Below are positions 9,942-18,907 of a DNA stretch of 64,000 bases, piece after piece; position 1 is the first letter of the stretch; each line of letters opens with the position of its first letter. Below the pieces are notes generated by a model. That model saw only the letters and a list, made by a program, of their open reading frames with translations, was not told where the DNA came from and made no database searches. The translations under genes and the position numbers were made by a program. Source of the DNA: Vibrio tubiashii (GTDB lineage: Bacteria; Pseudomonadota; Gammaproteobacteria; Enterobacterales; Vibrionaceae). The stretch lies in assembly GCF_028551255.1 (NCBI RefSeq), contig NZ_CP117029.1, forward strand, positions 2,294,001 through 2,358,000, given 5' to 3'.

Positions 9942-9957
9942 AGTGATAAACTTCACA
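9942..9957. promoter_or_regulatory. CRP (cAMP receptor protein) site upstream of udp
   Basis: AGTGA-TAAACT-TCACA matches the TGTGA-N6-TCACA consensus at 9 of 10 positions. A second half-site (TCACA at 10005-10009) is centred about 52 bp further upstream, a spacing typical of CRP-CytR-CRP promoters. GTTG-rich sequence lies between them on the minus strand. The arrangement is inferred. Confidence 0.6.
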
Positions 9958-10040
9958 ACAACAACCGCAACAAATACAACATTTGCACATAAAAACGGTT
10001 TACATCACATTTTTACGCAATATAAACTCATTAGTTGCAT

Positions 10041-10078
10041 AAAAAACAGCCCCTACATCAACAATGCAGGGGCTTTTT
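10041..10078. terminator. Terminator after zntA
   Basis: Stem AGCCCCT/AGGGGCT (10048-10054/10068-10074) with T tracts on both strands, 20 bases downstream of the zntA stop. Confidence 0.85.
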
Positions 10079-10093
10079 ACTGGGTAGATTTAT

Positions 10094-12394
10094 CTAATCT
10101 TGCTTTGACTTAAATTTCAGCAGTCTTAATGCATTAAGAGTCACGATAGCAGTCGCTCCACTATCAGCCAGCACCGCAACCCAAAGTCCAGTGATACCTA
10201 ATAAACTTGTCACCAAGAACACGCCTTTCAAGCCAAGTGCGAGAGCAATATTCTGACGAATGTTATTCAATGTAGCCCGCGAAAGCTCAATCATTCCAGC
10301 AAGTTCAATCAGACGATTGTGGGTAATCGCTGCATCAGCGGTTTCTAACGCGACGTCAGTCCCACCTCCCATCGCAATACCAATGCTTGAGGCTTTCATT
10401 GCAGGCGCATCATTGATGCCATCACCGACCATGGCCACATTACCGTTTGCAGAAAGTTGCTCGACATAGCTGACTTTATCTTGGGGAAGCAGACTCGCTT
10501 TATAGTCGATGCCAATCATAGAACTGATGGCTAGCGCGCTGCGCGGATTATCTCCGGTGAGCATAATCGAGTGAATACCCAACTCATTAAGCGCTTTCAC
10601 TGCTTTGGCAGAATCGTCACGCAGAGTATCTTGCCACGCGACCAGACCGATCGCTTTATGCTTCGCTTCGATAGCAACGACAACCGTCTTTCCTTGACCT
10701 TCGAGTTGCTCAATAGTCTCAACCAAAGCACTAGGTAACGTGATATCCACTTTACTTGGTGCGCTCACCTGATACTCAACACCTGAGACCACACCGCGCA
10801 CACCACTACCGACCAGAGCTTGCTTGTCTTCTGCCTCAACAATCTCTAACTCAAGTTGTTTGGCTTTGTTCACTAGCGATACCGCCAGTGGATGGCTTGA
10901 ACCCACTTCAATGGCGGCAACTTTTTCCAATAGCGACTGCTCTGTCCAGCCCTCTAAAGCAATAATGTCAGTGACTTCAGGTTTGCCTTTGGTTAGCGTT
11001 CCTGTTTTATCAAAAGCTATGGTTTCAACGCGGCCTAGCTGCTCTAACGCTGCGCCACCTTTAATCAGAGCTCCTCGACGAGCGGCTGCCGCTAAACCAG
11101 AAGTGATCGCGGCTGGCGTAGAAATCACTAGTGCACAAGGACAAGCAATCAGAAGCAGTGCCAGTCCACGATAAACCCAAGTTTCCCAAGGTTGAGCAAA
11201 CAACAATGGCGGCGTAATGATCACCAGTAGTGACACCAGCATCATCAACGGCGTATACCAACGGCTAAACTTATCCAGAAAACGCTCTAATGGTGCTTTC
11301 CGAGATTCTGCTTCTTCGATCAAATGGAGAATACGATCAATGGCATTCTCGCCCTGCTTTGAGGTGATGGTAAATCTCACCACTTTATCGACTGCCACAG
11401 CGCCTGCCATGACTGAGTCACCTTGATAACGTTCAACAGGTATCGACTCACCAGTGAGGGCACTTTCATCAAAACTCGCTACGTCACCGATAAGCTTACC
11501 GTCAGCCGGTAACCTTGCACCCGGTGAAACTTCAATGACATCACCAGGGTGTAGCTCACTTGCCGATACTTCAATGCGCTGACCATCAACGATTTTAATC
11601 GCATTTTCAGGAACCAACTCCATTAATGCTTGCACACCACTACGGGCACGTGAAGCAGCAAAGGCTTCTAGTCGTTCACCAATGAGGAACAATAACAGCA
11701 CCATTGCTGCCTCTACGGTTTCCCCCAAATAGAGCGCCCCAAGTGCTGCAACACTCATCAAGGTTTCTATCGCAAAAGGCGTCCCTGAACGCGCAAGGCT
11801 GATGGCTTTTTTACCTATGGGGTATAGTCCCGCCAAGCAGGTAATGACAAACATCCATTCACTAATTTGTGGAAGTGCTGGTTTAATTGCAGCGGCGATC
11901 GCCATAGCAGAAGCAATAGCGATAATCTGCGCATTCTGTTGAAGCACAGACTTCCAACCTGTGGATACTTGTTTTGAAGACTTTGAATTAGGGCTAGTAA
12001 AGGTAAATCCAGTATCAAGGATTGTTTGTTCGACTAACTGGGCAACACCAACATTATCAGAAGTGATTATGAGTTTTTCGGTTGCAAAAAGGACTTTAGC
12101 CTCAACAATGCCATCGACTCGATTAACGGCTGTTTCCACCTTGCGAGCACAGGCTGGGCAATCCATTCCCTCAATTTTCCAACTTTGGGTGTAACGCGCA
12201 GAGGAACTGGGCTCGCCCTCTTCGTCAGCAGGGTCTGCACCACTACTGCAGCTATTTGAGCTACAACAGCTCGACTCGGCACTGGCAACCTCTGCCATTT
12301 TAATGGTTGAGATTTTAGGGCTAGCGCAAGAGCCTGATTGAGAAGGGTTAGCCGCGACTTTGTCTGAGCGGCATGCTTGATGTTTAGTGCACAT
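10094..12394 (-). CDS. zntA: Zn(II)/Cd(II)/Pb(II)-translocating P-type ATPase
   Basis: A 766-residue P1B-type ATPase exporting soft divalent metals across the inner membrane. The N-terminus is rich in Cys/His (residues 2-50, including a CC pair), followed by an HMA domain with GMDCPAC (Cys 79 and 82). Then come six or more membrane helices, the TGES actuator loop, the CPC transport motif in ACPCALVIS, the DKTGTLTKGKP phosphorylation site, SSHPLA and the GDGINDAPA hinge. ATG at 12394 is chosen for GGAG eight bases upstream; an ATG at 12412 lacks a site. A MerR-type promoter lies immediately upstream. Confidence 0.95.
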   Translation of the reverse strand: MCTKHQACRSDKVAANPSQSGSCASPKISTIKMAEVASAESSCCSSNSCSSGADPADEEGEPSSSARYTQSWKIEGMDCPACARKVETAVNRVDGIVEAKVLFATEKLIITSDNVGVAQLVEQTILDTGFTFTSPNSKSSKQVSTGWKSVLQQNAQIIAIASAMAIAAAIKPALPQISEWMFVITCLAGLYPIGKKAISLARSGTPFAIETLMSVAALGALYLGETVEAAMVLLLFLIGERLEAFAASRARSGVQALMELVPENAIKIVDGQRIEVSASELHPGDVIEVSPGARLPADGKLIGDVASFDESALTGESIPVERYQGDSVMAGAVAVDKVVRFTITSKQGENAIDRILHLIEEAESRKAPLERFLDKFSRWYTPLMMLVSLLVIITPPLLFAQPWETWVYRGLALLLIACPCALVISTPAAITSGLAAAARRGALIKGGAALEQLGRVETIAFDKTGTLTKGKPEVTDIIALEGWTEQSLLEKVAAIEVGSSHPLAVSLVNKAKQLELEIVEAEDKQALVGSGVRGVVSGVEYQVSAPSKVDITLPSALVETIEQLEGQGKTVVVAIEAKHKAIGLVAWQDTLRDDSAKAVKALNELGIHSIMLTGDNPRSALAISSMIGIDYKASLLPQDKVSYVEQLSANGNVAMVGDGINDAPAMKASSIGIAMGGGTDVALETADAAITHNRLIELAGMIELSRATLNNIRQNIALALGLKGVFLVTSLLGITGLWVAVLADSGATAIVTLNALRLLKFKSKQD

Positions 12395-12423
12395 ATGTTT
12401 ATCTCCATTCACTGTACACTATG

Positions 12424-12455
12424 AGTGTAAACCTTGGAGCCTACTCCAAGGTCAA
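12424..12455 (-). promoter_or_regulatory. MerR-family (ZntR-like) promoter/operator of zntA
   Basis: On the minus strand, TTGACC (12455-12450) and TACACT (12429-12424) are separated by 20 bp, the over-long spacer typical of MerR-family activated promoters. A perfect dyad ACCTTGGAG-N4-CTCCAAGGT (12431-12452) fills the spacer, close to what I recall of E. coli zntA. No zntR gene is in the window. The -35 overlaps the stop codon of the upstream MATE gene. Confidence 0.88.
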
Positions 12456-13918
12456 ACTTTTTCTGCCGTTTGTTGCGAAATCTCTGTTGTTGAAGCGACG
12501 TCATCAATCAATACCGCATCATGACTACAGAAAGGCTGACTATTGACACTGGTAATCGAAGGATCTGAGGCTTCATGCTCAAGGCAACTTGAACGCATCA
12601 AGTCCGAAATATGCTTACGCAGCACAACAATCGCAATCAAACCGAATACCACGGTACCAATTGCCTGACCGTAAAGCACCCCAAGAGCGCCAAACCAAAA
12701 CACCCCCAAATGGACAAAGGGTAAAGTGCCTAATGTCGCTTTGCCTAAGTTCAGTGCCGTTGAGTACAGCGGCTTGCCTAGATTGTTGAACGAGGTATTG
12801 GCAACGAACTGTGCACCGTTGAAAATAAAGCTCACCGCGACATAGGTACAAAACGCTGCAACGATGACTTGCGCATCACCGTTTAGGCTGAACATACGAA
12901 TAATCAAATCTTGAGCGAAGTAGAGAATGATACAAACAACGATGGTGTAAAGAGTGGTGACAATTAAAGAGTTATTGAGTGTCTCTTTAACGCGATCCAT
13001 ACGCTCTGCGCCGTAGTTCTGACCGATGATCGGCCCAACAGCCCCTGAAAGCGCAAAAATTACCGCAAAACAGACTGGTGTGAGTCGACCTATCACTGCA
13101 AACCCAGCAACATAGTTTTCACCGAATCGAGCAATAGCTGAGGTAACAATCGCATTACCAATTGGCGTTGCAATATTGGTGATAATTGCGGGTATCGCAA
13201 TGGCAATAATAATTTTTAGGTTGCTTAACCACACTGCGTAGTTAAATCTCGCGGCGAGTTTATGTACACGGATAAGTGGGTAGATTGAGAAAAACAGCAC
13301 AGTAAAGCGAGCAAATACAGACGCAAGTGCTGCACCTTCTACATTCCAACCAAAACCGAAGATGAATATTGGATCTAGAATCGCATTAACAATGCCACCA
13401 GCTAGTGTTGCCCACATCGAACGCTTTGCATCGCCCGCGGCACGTAACCCCGCCCCCGCAGCCATTGCAACTGCGATAACAGGGCCGCTAGGTAAGATTA
13501 TTCTTAAGTAGGCTTCCGCTCTCTCAGCGGCGACGCCATGCGCACCGATGGCTTGAAGCAGCTCTGGAATATAGGCAAACATCACCGCCGCGACTATTAC
13601 ACTGATCGTCACTGCAGTGAACATAATACTTGTGCTCAGTTCACGCGCATGTTGCTGTTGCTTGGCACCAATAGCTTTGGAAACCAGCGCCCCCATCGCA
13701 ATAGAAGTACCAATAGAGATGGAGGTTGAAAAGAAAACTAACGTCCCGGCAAAGCCTACCGCAGCGGCGAGTTCAACCTGACCCAACATACTGATAAACA
13801 ACATGTCGATAAGGTCGACCACAAATAGTGCCATTAGACCAACAGACCCAGCCCCCGACATAACCAAAATATGTCGCATGGTTGATCCTTCAACAAATTT
13901 GGCACTTTGGTCTGACAT
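12452..13918 (-). CDS. MATE family multidrug efflux transporter
   Basis: A 488-residue, 12-helix antiporter of the multidrug and toxin extrusion superfamily, expected to export cationic drugs using Na+ or H+. Two homologous six-helix halves are visible (about 12-230 and 240-445), with MATE signatures such as AAAVGFAGTLVFF and GPIIGQNYGAERMDR. Its hydrophilic C-terminal tail (about 450-488) is longer than usual. Substrate cannot be read from sequence. The last codon lies inside the zntA promoter, 57 bases before zntA, so the two may be co-transcribed at low level. Confidence 0.9.
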   Translation of the reverse strand: MSDQSAKFVEGSTMRHILVMSGAGSVGLMALFVVDLIDMLFISMLGQVELAAAVGFAGTLVFFSTSISIGTSIAMGALVSKAIGAKQQQHARELSTSIMFTAVTISVIVAAVMFAYIPELLQAIGAHGVAAERAEAYLRIILPSGPVIAVAMAAGAGLRAAGDAKRSMWATLAGGIVNAILDPIFIFGFGWNVEGAALASVFARFTVLFFSIYPLIRVHKLAARFNYAVWLSNLKIIIAIAIPAIITNIATPIGNAIVTSAIARFGENYVAGFAVIGRLTPVCFAVIFALSGAVGPIIGQNYGAERMDRVKETLNNSLIVTTLYTIVVCIILYFAQDLIIRMFSLNGDAQVIVAAFCTYVAVSFIFNGAQFVANTSFNNLGKPLYSTALNLGKATLGTLPFVHLGVFWFGALGVLYGQAIGTVVFGLIAIVVLRKHISDLMRSSCLEHEASDPSITSVNSQPFCSHDAVLIDDVASTTEISQQTAEKV

Positions 13919-13950
13919 TCGGCTCTCCTGTTAGGCTTTGCTCTTCACAG

Positions 13951-13982
13951 CAAAAAAGAAGAGGTGCTCATGTGCACCTCTT
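13951..13982 (-). terminator. Terminator after the CBS-domain gene
   Basis: Stem AAGAGGTGC/GCACCTCTT (13959-13967/13974-13982), then a T run on the minus strand. Confidence 0.85.
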
Positions 13983-14004
13983 ATCTATTTAGTGAATCAA
14001 TATG

Positions 14005-14421
14005 TTACACCGGATGCTTAAAGCAATCTTCGATATTTTTACCAATAGCGCGTAACACATCCCTACGCGTGATGATGCCCACTAACTTACCCGAATCAAT
14101 CACGGGATAAACTTTTGGTTTGCCTACTTTCATCATCTCGGCAAGTTCAATAATTGAGGTCTCTGAGGTAACCGATAGTACTTCTGGGTGCATACAGTCT
14201 GAGACGATATGGGTGTCTTGGCAGTAATAGCTCACCTTAATAAGCTTATCGAGCAAGTCCTGACCAGAGAGGAAACCGATCACTTCCTTTTTGTCGTTGA
14301 GAACCGGACCACCCAAATATTTTGAGTTCATAACCTTATCTAAAGCGGCACTGAGCGACATCTCCGGCGTAAAGGTTACCGCTTGCAATGTCATATAGTC
14401 TTTTACTTTCAATGATTCCAT
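14005..14421 (-). CDS. CBS-domain pair protein
   Basis: 138 residues from ATG at 14421, which has AAGGAG six bases upstream; the longer reading from 14454 lacks a site. The whole protein is two CBS motifs (about 6-60 and 72-128), the second with the TRRDVLRAIG ending. Stand-alone CBS pairs (Bateman modules) bind adenine nucleotides and regulate other proteins. No partner domain is present and the target is unknown. Confidence 0.85.
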   Translation of the reverse strand: MESLKVKDYMTLQAVTFTPEMSLSAALDKVMNSKYLGGPVLNDKKEVIGFLSGQDLLDKLIKVSYYCQDTHIVSDCMHPEVLSVTSETSIIELAEMMKVGKPKVYPVIDSGKLVGIITRRDVLRAIGKNIEDCFKHPV

Positions 14422-14547
14422 CTGTGTCTCCTTAACGTGCAAGCTACGCTGCATATACTGTAATTGTTGTCTAATTTCTTGATTTTACTAAATGGAAAAC
14501 AACAATTTTTACAATAGGTGCTGACTATCACGTTTCACAAACCCTCG

Positions 14548-14751
14548 CTAATCGCATTGAGCCTTAGCATCACGATTCGCTAACCAACTACTAAACAATG
14601 AAACACTAAAAGGCACACAATACGTCAGACAAGCCTTGAGCCAGTTTAGGCTTGAGGCTCCAAAAATGGCGTCATATTGATTGATGATATTGAGCAAAGT
14701 TCCCACCACCAAGGCAATGATGATGGCTCTTTTAAATACGATGTAGTTCAT
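14548..14751 (-). CDS. Small NrtS-like two-helix membrane protein
   Basis: 67 residues with two hydrophobic helices (about 8-22 and 40-60) flanking a polar turn. The pattern KRAIIIALVVGTLLNIINQYDAI then LKACLTYCVPFSVSLFS resembles small proteins annotated as NrtS, proposed to act in nitrate/nitrite transport. The assignment is from memory of that pattern, not a search. The ATG lies 85 bases from the divergent GGDEF gene. Confidence 0.65.
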   Translation of the reverse strand: MNYIVFKRAIIIALVVGTLLNIINQYDAIFGASSLNWLKACLTYCVPFSVSLFSSWLANRDAKAQCD

Positions 14752-14835
14752 CTTTCATCCTTTAGTGACATGCGTTCCAAGATTAACTGTCTAAACTATA
14801 AGTAGTTGCATCATAAAATACGCGGGGGATAAGAC

Positions 14836-15813
14836 GTGAACTCTACTTTTTCAGCTCAGATCGCCAATAACCCCGATATGATGCACGTGGTGTTTGAATC
14901 ACTCCCTGAACCGACATTTCTTATCGATAAATCAGGCACCTACGTTGAGGCTTGGGGTGGTAGGGATAAAAAACGCCATCACGACCCTGCTGCGTTGGTT
15001 GGTCTCAATCAGTACCAAGTGCTGCCAGCCGACAAAGCTATTTGGTTTAGCCAAGTGATTGTCGATGTCATAGACAGCCAAACCGCTTCCGAACTTGAAT
15101 ACAGTTTAGACCCAAAAGATCTACGCTGCTTTGATGGCGTTGAAGGACCTCAACAAGTGCAACACTTTAGCGCGCTGGTGATCCCATTGCCGAATACTTC
15201 ATTAGTGCTATGGACAGTCAGAAACATCACTGAATATAAAAGGGCTTTGGATAAACTGGCTCTCCAACAGCTAGAGCTCGAAAGATTGACTTACATCGAC
15301 CACCTCACCCAAATGTATAACCGTTACGCATTAGACGTACTTTTGCCTGAAGCGATTGAACTGGCGAAGCTAAAGCTAATTGGTTCAGCTGTACTGATGA
15401 TCGATATCGACTGTTTTAAGCAATACAACGACAGTTATGGCCATTTGAAAGGTGATAAAGCACTTGAAGCACTAAGCCGTGCAATTCGGGCTTGGGCAAA
15501 AAATGATGATCTCTGCTTCCGTTACGGAGGGGATGAGTTTTTGGTGTTTATGCCCAACGTGGCGGAGTGCGAAAGTATCGAGCGTGCAGAGTTACTGCAA
15601 GAGGTGGTAAAACAACTGGCAATCCCTCACCCTTCCTCTTCCGTCGGCCCCCAATTTTCAATCACAATAGGTATTCGCCACTGTCACTTAGTTCCGCAAG
15701 ATATGGACGCAGAAAGATTTATCTCGATAGCGGACAAAGCACTCTTCTACGCCAAAGGGCGTCAGCGTGGCTCAATTCACCAACTAACAGACAATGAAAA
15801 AAGCTCCTGTTGA
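14836..15813 (+). CDS. PAS-GGDEF diguanylate cyclase
   Basis: A 325-residue soluble protein starting at GTG. Residues about 15-135 form a PAS-like sensor (EPTFLIDKSGTYVEAWGG), followed by a short coiled linker and a GGDEF domain (about 150-315) with an intact active site RYGGDEF near 229-235. It should make cyclic di-GMP from two GTP. An RxxD inhibitory site is not evident five residues before GGDEF. No membrane segment is present. The stop codon lies in the loop of its own terminator. Confidence 0.92.
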   Translation: MNSTFSAQIANNPDMMHVVFESLPEPTFLIDKSGTYVEAWGGRDKKRHHDPAALVGLNQYQVLPADKAIWFSQVIVDVIDSQTASELEYSLDPKDLRCFDGVEGPQQVQHFSALVIPLPNTSLVLWTVRNITEYKRALDKLALQQLELERLTYIDHLTQMYNRYALDVLLPEAIELAKLKLIGSAVLMIDIDCFKQYNDSYGHLKGDKALEALSRAIRAWAKNDDLCFRYGGDEFLVFMPNVAECESIERAELLQEVVKQLAIPHPSSSVGPQFSITIGIRHCHLVPQDMDAERFISIADKALFYAKGRQRGSIHQLTDNEKSSC

Positions 15814-15830
15814 TAGGAGCTTTTGATTTT
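15798..15830. terminator. Bidirectional terminator between the GGDEF gene and moaE
   Basis: The 10-bp stem AAAAGCTCCT/AGGAGCTTTT (15798-15807/15815-15824) has T tracts both ways. The TGA of the cyclase gene sits in the loop at 15811-15813. Confidence 0.88.
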
Positions 15831-15837
15831 AACTTAG

Positions 15838-16299
15838 TTAAGATTTCTGTTGCCAACGCTCAGCGGCCTTCGCATCTGAATCTCGCGAATCTACCCAACG
15901 AGTCGATTCTGTCGTGCGCTCTTTTTTCCAAAATGGTGCTTTGGTCTTAAGGTAATCCATCACGAACTCACACGCCTCAAACGCCGCACCTCGGTGAGCG
16001 CTTGAAACACCAACAAAGACTATCTGATCGCCAATATCTAAGTCGCCGACACGGTGAATGACTCGGATATTGAGAAGCGGCCAACGCTGCTCAGCTTCAT
16101 TACAGATTTCACCCAGTGCTTTCTCTGTCATGCCTGGGTAGTGTTCAAGAGATAAACCAGTGACGTTATCGCCAAGGTTCATATCGCGTACTTTACCGGT
16201 AAAGGTGACGATTGCCCCTGCGGACGTACCCTGCGCGAGAGCTTCATATTCATTACCAACAGAAAAGTCTTCAAATTGAACTGAAACGCGATTGTCCAT
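15838..16299 (-). CDS. moaE: Molybdopterin synthase catalytic subunit MoaE
   Basis: 153 residues; the large subunit of the MoaD2-MoaE2 synthase that inserts two sulfurs into precursor Z to form molybdopterin. It has the HRVGDLDIGD and VSSAHRGAAFEAC motifs and the K-x-x-APFWKKE active-site segment, followed by TRWVD. It is the last gene of moaABCDE, two bases after moaD, and ends beside a bidirectional terminator. Confidence 0.97.
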   Translation of the reverse strand: MDNRVSVQFEDFSVGNEYEALAQGTSAGAIVTFTGKVRDMNLGDNVTGLSLEHYPGMTEKALGEICNEAEQRWPLLNIRVIHRVGDLDIGDQIVFVGVSSAHRGAAFEACEFVMDYLKTKAPFWKKERTTESTRWVDSRDSDAKAAERWQQKS

Positions 16300-16301
16300 A
16301 A

Positions 16302-16547
16302 TTAGCCCCCTGTTACCGGCGGGAAAAACGCGACTTCGTCACCTGACTGAATTGGGTGCTCAAGAGGAACAATCGACTGGTTCACTGCTGCAAGTAATTT
16401 GCCCGGCTCTAATGCAAGATCCCACTTACCGTCTTGCTCTACCAAGTGGCTACGCACCTCTTCCACAGTGGAGAAGTCGCCTTCAAGCTGAAGTTCGTCC
16501 ATCCCGACCAATTCACGCGTTTGAGCGAAAAATAGAACCTTAATCAT
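16302..16547 (-). CDS. moaD: Molybdopterin synthase sulfur-carrier subunit MoaD
   Basis: 81 residues with a ubiquitin fold and the essential C-terminal Gly-Gly (PPVTGG), which is adenylated by MoeB and thiocarboxylated. The start ATG overlaps the moaC stop by four bases (ATGA), implying translational coupling. Confidence 0.97.
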   Translation of the reverse strand: MIKVLFFAQTRELVGMDELQLEGDFSTVEEVRSHLVEQDGKWDLALEPGKLLAAVNQSIVPLEHPIQSGDEVAFFPPVTGG

Positions 16548-17023
16548 GACTCCACCTTAAAGTGTCCAGATTTACCACCGGTTTTTTCTAGTAAACGAAC
16601 TTGGCCAATCACCATATCTTTCTGTACTGCTTTACACATATCGTAAATGGTTAGCGCAGCAACAGAAGCGGCAGTCAGGGCTTCCATTTCAACCCCAGTC
16701 TTACCCGCTAGCTTACACACAGACTCAATACGAACCATATTTTCAGCTTCGATCGCTTCTAGCTGCACTTCAACTTTTGACAGCAGTAATGGGTGACACA
16801 GTGGAATTAAATCCCAAGTTTTCTTCGCTGCTTGAATACCGGCAATGCGCGCGGTCGCAAACACGTCACCTTTATGGTGAGAGCCAGAGACAATCAATTG
16901 CAAAGTCTCAGGTGCCATATGCACAAAAGCTTCAGCGCGAGCTTCGCGCACCGTCTCTGCTTTGGCCGAGACATCAACCATGTTTGCTTCACCAGAAGCG
17001 TTGATATGAGTGAATTCGCTCAT
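16544..17023 (-). CDS. moaC: Cyclic pyranopterin monophosphate synthase MoaC
   Basis: 159 residues; with MoaA converts GTP to cyclic pyranopterin monophosphate. It contains the MVDVSAK motif near the N-terminus, IPLCHPL (active site) and the [22 protein letters not shown] signature including KTGVEMEAL. Normal length. It sits between moaB (15-base gap) and moaD (overlap). Confidence 0.97.
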   Translation of the reverse strand: MSEFTHINASGEANMVDVSAKAETVREARAEAFVHMAPETLQLIVSGSHHKGDVFATARIAGIQAAKKTWDLIPLCHPLLLSKVEVQLEAIEAENMVRIESVCKLAGKTGVEMEALTAASVAALTIYDMCKAVQKDMVIGQVRLLEKTGGKSGHFKVES

Positions 17024-17038
17024 TAACTGCTCCTAAGA

Positions 17039-17551
17039 TTAAACCGCTAGGTGAGGCATAAAGTTACATGGGCGGTGGCTTGCATCAAGTTGTTGCTTGA
17101 TGATCTTTGTCCAACCAGTACGGCACGCGCCCGTAGAACCCGGCATAGCAAAAATCACAGTATGGTTAGCAAAACCCGCGATAGCGCGAGATTGAATGGT
17201 AGAAGTACCAATCTCTTCATAAGAGACCATGCGGAATAGCTCACCAAAACCTTCGACTTCTTTGTCAAATAGAGGTTTTAGCGCTTCAGGCGTGCTGTCG
17301 CGAGAAGTAAAACCTGTACCGCCAGTAATCATTACAGCTTGCACATTTTCATCCGCAATCCACTGAGAGACGATAGCGCGAATCTTGTACATATCATCAA
17401 TGACGATCTTCTTATCGACAATGTTATGACCCGCTTCTTTTGCATTCTCAACTAGGTAGCCACCTGAAGTATCGTTTTCTTCAGTGCGCGTGTCAGAAAC
17501 GGTTAGAACTGCGATATTTGCTGGTTGAAATTTGCTTTCTGCGTGACCCAT
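17039..17551 (-). CDS. moaB: Molybdenum cofactor biosynthesis protein MoaB
   Basis: 170 residues of the MoaB/Mog fold, related to molybdopterin adenylyltransferases. The TGGTGFTSRDSTPEAL and MPGSTGACRTGW motifs are present. E. coli MoaB has no clear adenylyltransferase activity and its exact role is unsettled. Second gene in the moa operon. Confidence 0.95.
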   Translation of the reverse strand: MGHAESKFQPANIAVLTVSDTRTEENDTSGGYLVENAKEAGHNIVDKKIVIDDMYKIRAIVSQWIADENVQAVMITGGTGFTSRDSTPEALKPLFDKEVEGFGELFRMVSYEEIGTSTIQSRAIAGFANHTVIFAMPGSTGACRTGWTKIIKQQLDASHRPCNFMPHLAV

Positions 17552-17627
17552 TTGTTCACCTATAGTTTTGTCAAAGTCAATTCATGCTCACTCATACGTG
17601 AACACGAAGTTTGATTAATGAAGTGTA

Positions 17628-18617
17628 TCAGCCGCCGATCGAGGCCAAGTGCGGAGTCATGCCTGAATTTCCGTCATGGAGGAAATGGCTCACCGACTTG
17701 GTTTGCAGCTGCTGTTGAATTCGTTCGATTAGTTCTGGCTCTTGATCATCTTGTTGAAGTAAATCACGTAGCTCAACACCATGATCACCAAACAGACATA
17801 AGTGAAGCTTACCTTTAGCGGATACACGCAAGCGGTTACAGCTTTCACAAAAGTCTTTTTCATACGGCATGATCAAACCGATCTCACCTTGGTAATCAGG
17901 ATGGACAAAAACCTGAGCAGGACCGTCGTTCTTATCTCGCACTTTTAGTAGCCAACCGTTGGCGATCAATTGATTGCGAATCGCGACACCGGAAACATGG
18001 TGACGTTGGAACAGTTCATCCATTTCCCCGGTTTGCATCAGCTCGATAAAGCGAAGTTGGATTGGACGGTCTTTAATCCAGTATAGAAAGGCGGGTAACT
18101 CGTGCGCATTCAGATCCTTCATCAATACAACGTTGACTTTGACCTGGTCGTAACCCACTTCAAAAGCGCGATCAATGCCTGCCATCACTTGGGTAAATTT
18201 ATTTTCACCCGTGATTTGATGGAACATGCGTGGGTCTAAGCTATCAACACTAACATTAATATGTGTCAGTCCTGCCTCTTTCCAATCGGCGACTTGCTTT
18301 TCCATACGGTAACCGTTGGTTGTCGTCGCGACTTTGCTAATACCCTGCGTTGAAGCAACGGTATGAATAATATCGTTGAAATCTTTGCGTAGGCTAGGCT
18401 CACCACCTGTAATACGTACTTTTGAGGTACCGCAATCAGCAAACGCTCTAACGACACGTTTTATCTCTGGCAGAGCTAAAAAAGACGAGTTTTTTTGCCC
18501 AGAAGGCTTATAGCCATCAGGCAGACAATATGTGCATTTGAAGTTACAGACATCTGTAACGGAAAGTCGCAAGTAATAAAACTTGCGATGGAATCTATCT
18601 TCGAATTGTTGCGCCAC
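17628..18617 (-). CDS. moaA: GTP 3',8-cyclase MoaA (radical SAM)
   Basis: 329 residues from GTG at 18617, giving the N-terminus [18 protein letters not shown]; a TTG at 18632 would add five residues. It carries the radical SAM motif C24-N-F-K-C28-T-Y-C31, the GGEPSLR segment, and the C-terminal second Fe-S cluster motif CESCNRLR...LC that binds GTP. The C-terminus ends in Gly-Gly as required. First gene of moaABCDE, preceded by a structured leader resembling the Moco riboswitch. Confidence 0.97.
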   Translation of the reverse strand: MAQQFEDRFHRKFYYLRLSVTDVCNFKCTYCLPDGYKPSGQKNSSFLALPEIKRVVRAFADCGTSKVRITGGEPSLRKDFNDIIHTVASTQGISKVATTTNGYRMEKQVADWKEAGLTHINVSVDSLDPRMFHQITGENKFTQVMAGIDRAFEVGYDQVKVNVVLMKDLNAHELPAFLYWIKDRPIQLRFIELMQTGEMDELFQRHHVSGVAIRNQLIANGWLLKVRDKNDGPAQVFVHPDYQGEIGLIMPYEKDFCESCNRLRVSAKGKLHLCLFGDHGVELRDLLQQDDQEPELIERIQQQLQTKSVSHFLHDGNSGMTPHLASIGG

Positions 18618-18732
18618 GGAACACCTTTCCAAACACGGGAGGCATAATCATTTCCAAGTATGCCCTTGTGACAACATGTCACTGGCTCAATAGGCTTATC
18701 ACTCTGGACTTAGCTTATAGAGCTCGGAGTTA
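18618..18732 (-). promoter_or_regulatory. Probable molybdenum-cofactor (Moco) riboswitch, moaA leader
   Basis: The roughly 115-nt leader directly before moaA has blocks I associate with the Moco RNA motif: ACTCCGAGC at its 5' end, a GTGAC/GTCAC hairpin, a stem pairing GGGCATA with TATGCC, then GCCTCCC and GGAAAGGTGTTCC, the last including the ribosome site. This would let cofactor binding shut off translation. Recognition is by eye; a covariance model search for the Moco family would settle it. Confidence 0.65.
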
Positions 18733-18907
18733 TGGCAACTACCCTACATTGTGGTAGTGCTGATAAATAAAATACTTAATATTTGTATGTGATTCTACCC
18801 TCAAATTGAAAAAATCGTGCTTGGAGCCCAATTTACCCAATATTGAGTATTGGTTATTAATGCAATAATCTAAATTGTAGTTGGTTATGAATAAAAAGAA
18901 GCTCAGC

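Noticed and set aside
9994..10009. Second full CRP site upstream of udp
   Set aside because: Only the TCACA half matches; the other half (AACGG) does not, so it is kept as a half-site.
12067..12408. Alternative frame within the zntA N-terminal region
   Set aside because: It overlaps the Cys-rich start of zntA in another frame; the zntA frame has the HMA motif and a better ribosome site.
16292..16543. Open frame opposite moaD
   Set aside because: Fully antisense to a well-recognised gene, no ribosome site, low-complexity Pro/Arg composition.
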